64,000 nucleotides of DNA. Origin: Paraktedonobacter sp039923935 (lineage in GTDB: Bacteria > Chloroflexota > Ktedonobacteria > Ktedonobacterales > Ktedonobacteraceae). Shown here one piece after another: positions 1 to 7,255 of this stretch. Below the pieces are notes generated by a model that saw only the letters and a list, made by a program, of their open reading frames with translations, made no database searches and was not told the DNA's origin. Every line of letters begins with the position of its first letter. The first letter of the stretch is position 1. The DNA lies in contig JBDTBU010000248.1 of assembly GCA_039923935.1 (NCBI GenBank), positions 4,302-68,301 on the forward strand, given 5' to 3'. Both the position numbers and the translations under genes were made by a program.

Positions 1-68
1 TGTTGATCGCTCTGCCGCAGCAAGGAGGCGCGACATTGGCGCAGCAGAGCCTCTGTTTCCGGTTTCAT
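1..68 (-). CDS. 5' end of an unidentified minus-strand gene (partial)
   Basis: An ATG at 66-68 (minus strand) is preceded by a strong Shine-Dalgarno GGAGGAGAG six bases upstream. It opens a frame that stays open to the window edge and reads MKPETEALLRQCRASLLRQS. Only about 22 codons are visible, too few to assign a family. It lies downstream of and on the same strand as the methylmalonate-semialdehyde dehydrogenase, so it could belong to the same catabolic unit, for example an aminotransferase, but this is a guess from context. Confidence 0.6.
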   Translation of the reverse strand, partial: MKPETEALLRQCRASLLRQSDQ

Positions 69-250
69 GATTCTCTCCTCCTACATTTGCAAAACCACAT
101 GACCTACTCAGAGTTTTCCGGGCAGCATAACCTCTATCCCCAAGTGTGAAAGGCAGCATCAGGTTGTCTGCATTTCTTTGATCCGTTTGAGGATACTGCA
201 ATTGCATTGAAGCATATCTCGTATCCACTGTACCACACAGACGCAAGCAG

Positions 251-280
251 AAACCGCGCCCTATACATGCCAGAGCGCGG
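251..280 (-). terminator. weak hairpin downstream of mmsA
   Basis: Read on the minus strand, CCGCGC (275-280) pairs with GCGCGG (254-259), followed by TTTCT. It lies just past the mmsA stop. The stem is short and the loop is 15 nt, so this is only a plausible intrinsic terminator. Confidence 0.35.
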
Positions 281-296
281 TATGCTGCTTGAGCCG

Positions 297-1775
297 TTAA
301 AACTTGCGGGTCCATTCCTTGGGCCAGCGTTCAACAACGACCTTCTTTTGGGTATAGAACTCGACGGCATCGCGTCCCTGAGCGTGCATATCGCCGAAAA
401 AGCTGTCCTTCCAGCCGGAGAAGGGGAAGAAGGCCATCGGAGCCGCAACACCAATATTGATGCCGATGTTGCCTGCTTGCACCTCATAACGGAACTTTCT
501 GGCCGCCGCCCCATCTCTGGTAAAGAGGCAGGCCATGTTGCCAAAAGAGGCGGAGTTGACCAGATCAATGGCCTCATCGATGGTTGCGACGTGTGCCAGA
601 CTGAGCACCGGACCGAAGATTTCAGTACGAGCCAACGCGCCGTGTGGGTTGACCTGATCCAGAATCGTCGGGCGTACAAAATGGCCGCGTTCGTAACCGG
701 AAACCGCCGCGTCCCTCCCATCGACCAACACTTTTGCACCCTCACTCACGCCCTGCCCGATCAGCATCTCAATGCGTTGTTTGCTCTCGGCGTTGATAAC
801 TGGTCCCATCTCAACCGCCGCGTCCAGCCCGTAGCCGACTTTGCGCGTCGCGGCTGTCTCACTAATCAAGCGGGTGAAATCCGAGCGGGCCTCGCCAACA
901 GTGATAGCCAGCGCGGTTGCTAGACAGCGTTGCCCAGCACAGCCAAAGGACGAATCGGCCACAATGCGGGCAGTCATCTCCATATCGGCATCGGGCAGCA
1001 CCACCACAGCGTTCTTCGCGCCCCCCTGGCACTGCACGCGTTTCCCATTGGCAGCGGCACGACCATAGATGTACTTTGCCACTGGCGAGGAGCCAACGAA
1101 AGAGATTGCCCGCACATCCGGGTGATCGAGCAGCGCATCGACAGTTTCTTTGCCGCCGTTGATTAGGCTGAGTACGCCAGGTGGCAGGCCCAGTTGCTCG
1201 ACGAGATCGAAGACGCGGCTCATCGTCAGCGGCACCTTTTCAGAGGCTTTGAGAATGAAGCAGTTGCCACAGGCGATGGCATAGGGCAGAAACCAGAGTG
1301 GGATCATGCCCGGAAAGTTGAACGGCGTAATGGCCGCGACCACACCAACAGGCTGACGCAGCATATGTTCGTCGATGCCTCGCGCAATATCTTCGACATT
1401 GTAGCCCATCATCAGCGAGGGAATACCGGCAGCCACCTCGACATTCTCAATACCACGCTGCAACTCGCCTCGTGCCTCAGCCAGCGTCTTGCCACATTCC
1501 TGCGTGGTCAGTTGGGCGATCTCCTCGAAATGTGTTTCCAACAGACGTTGGAATTTAAAGAGGTACTGGACGCGTTCAAGCGCCGGTGTACGCCGCCAGT
1601 CCGCGAAAGCTGCCTGAGCCGCCTGCACCGTCTCGTCTACTTCCGCACGCGTTGAGAGCGGCACACGTACGATTGTCTCAACTGTCGCGGGATTCTGGAC
1701 ATCCAGCAATGCGCCACTTTGCGAACGTTTCCATGCGCCATTCATATAATTGAGCAGTTGCCCGTCTTGGATCAT
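297..1775 (-). CDS. mmsA: CoA-acylating methylmalonate-semialdehyde dehydrogenase
   Basis: Cytosolic aldehyde dehydrogenase superfamily enzyme of 492 residues, a normal length. It oxidises methylmalonate semialdehyde (or malonate semialdehyde) with NAD+ and CoA to propionyl-CoA (acetyl-CoA), in valine, pyrimidine or inositol breakdown. The catalytic cysteine sits in AGQRCLA (Cys284). The position of the usual ALDH general-base glutamate reads CQGGAKN, as is typical of the acylating MMSDH branch, which uses CoA rather than water for deacylation. ITPFNFP (about 149-155) belongs to the NAD site. Start: ATG with GGAG eight bases upstream. The LacI regulator immediately upstream on the same strand may control it. 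Which pathway it serves cannot be told from the sequence (mmsA versus iolA). Confidence 0.93.
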   Translation of the reverse strand: MIQDGQLLNYMNGAWKRSQSGALLDVQNPATVETIVRVPLSTRAEVDETVQAAQAAFADWRRTPALERVQYLFKFQRLLETHFEEIAQLTTQECGKTLAEARGELQRGIENVEVAAGIPSLMMGYNVEDIARGIDEHMLRQPVGVVAAITPFNFPGMIPLWFLPYAIACGNCFILKASEKVPLTMSRVFDLVEQLGLPPGVLSLINGGKETVDALLDHPDVRAISFVGSSPVAKYIYGRAAANGKRVQCQGGAKNAVVVLPDADMEMTARIVADSSFGCAGQRCLATALAITVGEARSDFTRLISETAATRKVGYGLDAAVEMGPVINAESKQRIEMLIGQGVSEGAKVLVDGRDAAVSGYERGHFVRPTILDQVNPHGALARTEIFGPVLSLAHVATIDEAIDLVNSASFGNMACLFTRDGAAARKFRYEVQAGNIGINIGVAAPMAFFPFSGWKDSFFGDMHAQGRDAVEFYTQKKVVVERWPKEWTRKF

Positions 1776-1918
1776 CTCTTCTTCTCCTGCTGTGTTATTC
1801 TATGGACTGCTTCCTTGTATGTCACAATTTTAGCACGGGCCACAATGTATGCTTTGTCTTTGTGACGACAACAGGGATGGTAGCGCGAGACAAACGTTGC
1901 TTGGCTTGGCCTCGTCGC

Positions 1919-2959
1919 TTAGTCTTTGCTGGTGCATGGTGGCGCTGTGCTGGCGCGGATGGTCAGCGTGGGTTGGAGCAGATGGTCGCGTCCTGGACGA
2001 TGGTGGAGCAGGTCGAGCATAGTACGTGTCGCGATACGACCCAACTCGGCTTTTGGTTGGTGAATAGTCGTCAGCGCGGGCGTGACATAAGCGGCAATCA
2101 TGATATCGTCGAAGCCGATGATGCTCAACTGTTGGGGAACCGCGATGCCTCGCTCCTGACAGGCCATGAGCACGCCGAGAGCGATCATATCATTCGCGCA
2201 AAAGATGGCCGTTACCCCGGCAGCGAGTAGGAGCGGCAAACCCTGCTGTCCCGCGATAACATCTTCCTCTGGTGAGGCTTCCGTGCATGGTATACTGACC
2301 ATCCACGCATCTTGACCCATCAGGCTAGCTTCGTCCAGTGCTCGCTGGTAGCCTTCCCGGCGTTGCTGGGCGGACCGTGGCCGACTGCCCACACTGAGAT
2401 AGCCAATCGCTTGATGCTTGAGTTGCAGCAAATGTTCGACAGCGAGTTTCGCGCCTTGGTAGTCATCCACTGCAACCCAGTGCAAGTGTCCATCCTGTGA
2501 CTCAGCTTGGCTATTAATCACGATTGCTGGTATCTGAAGCTGCGCCAGACGTTCTTTATAGGCGCTAGTCAGACGCGAGGATGCGACCAGGATGCCATCT
2601 ACGCGGCGGTGGCGGAACGTCTCAATCACCGCCATCTCTTGTTCGGGATCGTTATGGGAAGTGCTGAGTAGCACGCTAAAACCGTGAGCACGCGCCACCT
2701 CTTCCACACCTTTCACCACATCGCTCAAGAAAGGATCGGCGATAGATGTTACCACGAGGCCAATCGTGCTCGTCTGGCGCGTTTGCAGACTTTGCGCGAT
2801 AGCATTAGGCGTATACCCCATCTCACGCGCCAAAAGCTGGATACGCACGCGGGTACCCTTGCTAATCAAGGGGCTATCGTGAAGTGCCCGCGAAACCGTC
2901 GAGTGCGAGACCCCAGCAGCGCGGGCAATATCCGCGATGGAAACCTCATCCTGTTGCAA
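1919..2959 (-). CDS. LacI-family transcriptional regulator
   Basis: Repressor-type DNA-binding protein of 346 residues, standard LacI/GalR length. An N-terminal helix-turn-helix (SIADIARAAGVSHSTVSRAL, about residues 7-26) is followed by the hinge helix and a periplasmic-binding-like sensor domain (IGLVVTSIADPF onward). The start is a TTG: AAGGGG stands six bases upstream and no in-frame ATG precedes the helix-turn-helix. The ligand is unknown. Two palindromic sites upstream suggest autoregulation, and mmsA downstream is a probable target, although I found no matching operator directly in front of mmsA. Confidence 0.93.
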   Translation of the reverse strand: MQQDEVSIADIARAAGVSHSTVSRALHDSPLISKGTRVRIQLLAREMGYTPNAIAQSLQTRQTSTIGLVVTSIADPFLSDVVKGVEEVARAHGFSVLLSTSHNDPEQEMAVIETFRHRRVDGILVASSRLTSAYKERLAQLQIPAIVINSQAESQDGHLHWVAVDDYQGAKLAVEHLLQLKHQAIGYLSVGSRPRSAQQRREGYQRALDEASLMGQDAWMVSIPCTEASPEEDVIAGQQGLPLLLAAGVTAIFCANDMIALGVLMACQERGIAVPQQLSIIGFDDIMIAAYVTPALTTIHQPKAELGRIATRTMLDLLHHRPGRDHLLQPTLTIRASTAPPCTSKD

Positions 2960-3010
2960 ACGCTGCCCCTTTCATCGTACAGGAAATGTGCTCGTGCCAA
3001 AAAAAATTCT

Positions 3011-3056
3011 TGCACACGTGTGCAATCAAATAGCAAACACTATGCAAACGTGTGCA
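3011..3056. promoter_or_regulatory. paired LacI-type operators
   Basis: A perfect 14-bp palindrome TGCACACGTGTGCA (3011-3024) and a one-mismatch copy TGCAAACGTGTGCA (3043-3056). Centres are 32 bp apart, three helical turns, so dimers would sit on the same DNA face. A central CG in a palindrome is the usual form of LacI/GalR operators. They lie 50-100 bp upstream of the LacI gene, on its promoter side, which points to autoregulation. They also lie 67-112 bp upstream of the -35 box of the divergent operon, so repression or looping there is possible. Confidence 0.7.
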
Positions 3057-3122
3057 TAGATAGTATGCACGATTAGAGGGTGTGCCGTCAAGTGGGAAAA
3101 ATATCCAGATATCAACTCATCC

Positions 3123-3151
3123 TTGACAGTAGCTGTAGAAACCGATATATT
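3123..3151 (+). promoter_or_regulatory. consensus-like sigma-70 promoter of the helicase module
   Basis: TTGACA (3123-3128), a 17-base spacer, then TATATT (3146-3151). The -35 is perfect and the -10 matches five of six. Transcription would start near 3158. The box overlaps the most upstream candidate start codons of the following gene, so if this promoter is used, translation must begin further downstream (see the next entry). Confidence 0.6.
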
Positions 3152-3152
3152 G

Positions 3153-5909
3153 ATGGTAACAATAGAGAGCCTCTATGTTGAAGAGGGTCGCCAGCAAATA
3201 GAGCAGAGGAGGCCAACGACGAGACTGGCAGAACAAGCCATCTCTCATATGGTGACAAGAAGCATGGAAAAAACTCGTACATCTCCTCTCACATTTTTAT
3301 TTCCCTGGCTGGCTCCATTGGTGCTCAAATTTGTGCTTGTTTACGGCGGCATAGAAGTCCAGTTGTTTAAGAACGATCAATTGATCCAAAATTGGCAAAC
3401 TTCACCGTTACAAAAGATGTTGCCAAAGCCGCTTATGCAGTGGATCGATACAAATCATATAGCTACCCATCCTCAAGCATATCCACTCATCAAGCAATTC
3501 TGGCAATACCTTTTGCCACTAACATCGAAAAAGTTGATAATTGATGCATCCGCACTGGCTGAATTAGAAGAAGGAGGTCAACCACAGGATTTCGGGTTGG
3601 TTTGGAACCTCAATCGTTCTGTCGAATGTATTGAAGGTCATTATCAAGGTGCAGACCACTACCTGGGCATGGGTTGGTTTCATAAAGAGCGAAAAATCTG
3701 GGTACTGAACACTCCCCCATCAAATGCTGCAGATTCGCAATTGAAAAACCTGAGCATGTCTCTAGAACAGGCGGGTTTCTTGCTGAACGTGAGTATTCCG
3801 CATGTACAACAATACCTGCCCACGCGTGCTGATTTTCAACTGATTACCAACTTTTCCATGCAAGTCATTGTTCCTACTGCCCGCCATGGAAAAATTCTAC
3901 TCGCATTACAATGCAACTACCCGCAATTCCTGCCGACCATTCAGATACCTCAGATGAAGGCTGATGTGTTATTGGCAGACCGGGCGATCATTCAGTTTCC
4001 ACAACAAGCTTTGACACCTGTGATACGTCAATTGCTCCAAAGTCGTTCTCCTATTACCATTCAAGGAACTGGTGTGCCCTTTTTTATCAGTAACCAATTA
4101 TTGACTATGCGTCATTATCGCCACATAAGTGATGATAGCATAGCGAAAATTGTCGAATATAATCCTATCGTATCTATTGCCACATTGAAGCCAACTATCT
4201 CATTGGCCCATAGACATGAAAATGGTATTGGCAAATATATCACGAGTACAACCTATCGGTATCAACAACATACGCTTGATATGTCGGTTCTTTTAGCAGC
4301 TTACCAGCAAAAGCAACGTTTTGTGCAACAACACACGATCTGGTTTGAGTGGCCACAGAACGCAACTGACCTCGTGCACACTATTCAACAACAGCAAGTA
4401 ACACAAGTGTTACGGCCAGAAGAGGTGATGGGCTTTGATACACGACGTGTTGTACTTTTGCAGAACCAGCCAATTATTCCCAATATTCAACCAGCGGGAA
4501 CAACACCTTTCGCACGTGGCAAGTCGCTTTGTGAGCAATTGAGACAGTATGGTATACCAGGTGGTATTTTCGGCGAACCAAAGGGATTTAGGGCAATGTT
4601 TGTCGATGCTTGCGAGCATGTAGTGCGTGACAATCGACATGTATGTATTCTCTGGCTCGTGCCGTCGAATAAGAAAGCTTCAGCGACAAACTCCCTTAAT
4701 AGATCTACTATCAATGAGTATGTAACAGTGGCATCACTTGTGACGTTGCGCGATGAACCTGCCCTTTTTTCACGTTCATGGACATTGGTTATCTTTCAAG
4801 AATTGGATCATTTGTTAGATGGCAGTGTACAATCCAGGATGCTTTCTCGCTTGCAATGGCAGTGGGCGCTCACTTCAATAACCTCGCCGCACGCATTGAG
4901 GCTAGCGATCATGCAAGTACTGCATCTGCCTGAACCCTATTATGAACAGTTCTGTGCGCGTTATCTGTTTGATTTGGAGAAAAGCTATCCTGCTACGGCG
5001 CTTGGCAAAAATGTGTCTGGTCTGAAAATTGTTCAACCAGCAACTCCAATTGTGCTGAAAAAAGAGGAGGCTCTGCGCTCGGCAGTTGTTTCTACACCGA
5101 TTCCTGTCGCTCAGGTACTTCACATTCCAATGCAACGCAATGCAGAGGCCAGCCAAACTCCTCAAACATCGCTCCAGCAGCGTCTTGAGGAGCAGAGAGC
5201 CTTGACCCAACAACGTCTTGAGGTGCAAAAGGCTCTGGCTCAACAGCGGCTTGTAGCCGAAAAAGCGCGTGAATCGGTGGCTCAGAACAACTCTATAGAC
5301 CAAGCCAGGCAAAAGGTGCATGATGGATTGCTTCGTGATCTCTATGCTGCTGGTCAGCTCAATCCAGCAACCCAACAGAAGCCTGCGCAACCACGTATAC
5401 AACCTGCTACTCCTACGCCTACCAAACCAACTTCGTCACCGATACGTCGTCCTATTGAGCTGAATCAGCAAAAGATTGTGAAGCTACACGAGGAATCTGA
5501 GCTATTACAAGATCGCTTAGGCTTTGAGACGGGGGAAAATGAGCCAGAGCAACCTGACTCCATGTTAGAGTCAGAGGCGGTTTTGGCTGCTGTGGTTAAA
5601 GAGGCTACTGGACCTGGGCCAGAGGTGGATGAGGATTGGCAGATCATTCTGCAAGCGTGGCAACCTGAACATTGGGAATGTATTACATGCCTGTATCAAG
5701 GGCAAGCTGACCAGTTAGCTATAGTGGGACGCCGCATCCACCGTCCTGTTTCGCAAATAATTGATGAGGTTAATGCTCCCGTCGATGAGCAACTGGGAGA
5801 TTTGTTGGTTGACCCTGACACACAAGCTATTGCTCCTCATCTTCGCACAATCGCGGAGAGTCTGGTCCATTGGTATATTTCATCTAAAGATAGGGAAGGG
5901 TTTTTATGA
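3153..5909 (+). CDS. large protein with degenerate SNF2-like region, coiled coil and TerB-C-like tail
   Basis: First gene of a three-gene operon; about 918 residues from the ATG at 3153. Residue numbers here count from the TTG at 3123. Around 445-590 the order of blocks resembles the first half of a SNF2 helicase: GIFGEPKGFR where a Walker A is expected, CILWLVPSN like motif Ia, WTLVIFQELDHLL in place of a DExH motif, and WALTSITSP like motif III. The catalytic lysine and DE residues are gone, so it is probably not an ATPase. A Gln/Arg/Leu heptad-like coiled coil lies at about 683-718, a Pro/Thr linker at 753-777. The end (about 836-900, with IIDEVNAPVDEQLGDLLVD) resembles the TerB-C domain. 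Its stop codon overlaps the next start (ATGA). The start is uncertain: a promoter covers 3123-3151 and no candidate has a good SD, so ATG 3249 is a serious alternative. The role is inferred: a scaffold for the two partner ATPases. Confidence 0.75.
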   Translation: MVTIESLYVEEGRQQIEQRRPTTRLAEQAISHMVTRSMEKTRTSPLTFLFPWLAPLVLKFVLVYGGIEVQLFKNDQLIQNWQTSPLQKMLPKPLMQWIDTNHIATHPQAYPLIKQFWQYLLPLTSKKLIIDASALAELEEGGQPQDFGLVWNLNRSVECIEGHYQGADHYLGMGWFHKERKIWVLNTPPSNAADSQLKNLSMSLEQAGFLLNVSIPHVQQYLPTRADFQLITNFSMQVIVPTARHGKILLALQCNYPQFLPTIQIPQMKADVLLADRAIIQFPQQALTPVIRQLLQSRSPITIQGTGVPFFISNQLLTMRHYRHISDDSIAKIVEYNPIVSIATLKPTISLAHRHENGIGKYITSTTYRYQQHTLDMSVLLAAYQQKQRFVQQHTIWFEWPQNATDLVHTIQQQQVTQVLRPEEVMGFDTRRVVLLQNQPIIPNIQPAGTTPFARGKSLCEQLRQYGIPGGIFGEPKGFRAMFVDACEHVVRDNRHVCILWLVPSNKKASATNSLNRSTINEYVTVASLVTLRDEPALFSRSWTLVIFQELDHLLDGSVQSRMLSRLQWQWALTSITSPHALRLAIMQVLHLPEPYYEQFCARYLFDLEKSYPATALGKNVSGLKIVQPATPIVLKKEEALRSAVVSTPIPVAQVLHIPMQRNAEASQTPQTSLQQRLEEQRALTQQRLEVQKALAQQRLVAEKARESVAQNNSIDQARQKVHDGLLRDLYAAGQLNPATQQKPAQPRIQPATPTPTKPTSSPIRRPIELNQQKIVKLHEESELLQDRLGFETGENEPEQPDSMLESEAVLAAVVKEATGPGPEVDEDWQIILQAWQPEHWECITCLYQGQADQLAIVGRRIHRPVSQIIDEVNAPVDEQLGDLLVDPDTQAIAPHLRTIAESLVHWYISSKDREGFL

Positions 5910-7255
5910 GCGAACGTAAAATTTCACCGCGCCATAGTAGCGCGATTCTGCAAGCATTTAGCAATGGCGTTACGCCACGTATCGGTCTGGAACATGTGGT
6001 GGTTGGACGTAGCGCAGAGGTTGAGGCCATGCTCGATGATCTGGATTATCGCATTGCCAAAGGCGGAGCGAGCTTTCGCTTGGTGGTTGGCCCATATGGG
6101 TCGGGCAAAAGCTTTATGCTGCAAGTTATTCGGAACTATGCCCTACAACGCAATTTTGTGGTTGCGGATGCTGATCTCAGTGCTGAACGGCGTTTGACTG
6201 GCACAAAAGGTCAGGGTCTTGGTCTCTACCGCGAATTATTGAAGAATATGGCTATTCGCACGCGTCCTGAAGGCGGGGCTTTTGCCCCGCTACTCGAACA
6301 TTGGATGAACAAGATTCAGGAACAGGTCATGCAATCCGCCAACCTGTTACCGGACAACCCCCAATTTGCTCTGCTGGTGGAACAAAAGGTGCAGGAGACA
6401 CTTCGTTCGTTCAGTGCGTTATCCAACAGTTTTGAGTTCGCGCGTGTCCTTTCTACGTATTGGCGTGCCTATCAGACGGGTGATGATGTGAAACTGGAAC
6501 ACGCGGCCCGTTGGTTGCGCGGTGAATATCGCTTGCTCAGCGAGGTTCGGGCAGATTTGTCAGTCAATTCGATGGTGACGGATCAGAATTGGTACAATTA
6601 CCTCAAGCTCTTTGCTTCTTTCTTTCAACTGATTGGCTATAAAGGTCTGGTCATCTTTTTTGATGAGGCCGTCAATCTCTACAAAATTAGTAACACGGTT
6701 TCACGGAACAATAATTATGAGCAGATCCTGACCCTGTTCAATGATCTCAATCAAGGTGTGGCTCAGCATATTGGCATGATTTTCAGTGGGACGCCTCAGC
6801 TTGTGGAAGATCCCAAACGTGGTCTGTATAGCTACGAAGCGCTCCGTTCGCGCTTACAGGAGAGTCGCTTTAGTCAGAACGGGCGGCGGTCCTTTGCAGG
6901 ACCGATTATTCGTTTGGATACGCTCTCCAATGAGGAACTTTTTGTGCTGCTGCAAAAGCTTCGCACTATCCACGCATTGCACTATAAGTACGAGACGACG
7001 ATCACTGACCGCGATATCCAGCAATTTATGGAGATCGTAACGGCGCAAGTGGGATCAGCACAACAACTGACTCCGCGTGAAATCACCCGCGACTTGATTG
7101 CTGTGGTGGAGATAATGCGCCGCGATACCACCTTCACTTTTGCAGATATTATTCACAAACGCGATTTTGTGGTTTCGCGCCAACAAGCCGATCCAGAAGA
7201 ATTGACGCCGCAGAATGAGATTGTTGATGATGATTTTGCTGGTTTTACTCTATGA
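5906..7255 (+). CDS. brxD-like: BrxD-family (DUF2791) AAA+-type ATP-binding protein
   Basis: P-loop ATPase of 449 residues. Walker A is GPYGSGKS (62-69) and Walker B is LVIFFDEA (248-255); a possible sensor segment reads IGMIFSGTPQ. The architecture fits DUF2791, the family named BrxD in BREX phage-resistance systems, where it is usually encoded next to an Lhr-like helicase, exactly as here. It overlaps both neighbours by ATGA junctions (5906-5909 and 7252-7255), implying translational coupling and a stoichiometric complex. No PglX methyltransferase, PglZ phosphatase or BrxC/PglY is in the window, so this is not a complete BREX locus. It probably loads or regulates the helicase on DNA; that role is inferred. 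Confidence 0.85.
   Translation: MSERKISPRHSSAILQAFSNGVTPRIGLEHVVVGRSAEVEAMLDDLDYRIAKGGASFRLVVGPYGSGKSFMLQVIRNYALQRNFVVADADLSAERRLTGTKGQGLGLYRELLKNMAIRTRPEGGAFAPLLEHWMNKIQEQVMQSANLLPDNPQFALLVEQKVQETLRSFSALSNSFEFARVLSTYWRAYQTGDDVKLEHAARWLRGEYRLLSEVRADLSVNSMVTDQNWYNYLKLFASFFQLIGYKGLVIFFDEAVNLYKISNTVSRNNNYEQILTLFNDLNQGVAQHIGMIFSGTPQLVEDPKRGLYSYEALRSRLQESRFSQNGRRSFAGPIIRLDTLSNEELFVLLQKLRTIHALHYKYETTITDRDIQQFMEIVTAQVGSAQQLTPREITRDLIAVVEIMRRDTTFTFADIIHKRDFVVSRQQADPEELTPQNEIVDDDFAGFTL

Noticed and set aside
207..923. Long plus-strand open frame of 238 codons
   Set aside because: It lies wholly opposite the well-supported mmsA gene and the spacer behind it, with no SD and no domain similarity; it is a shadow of codon bias.
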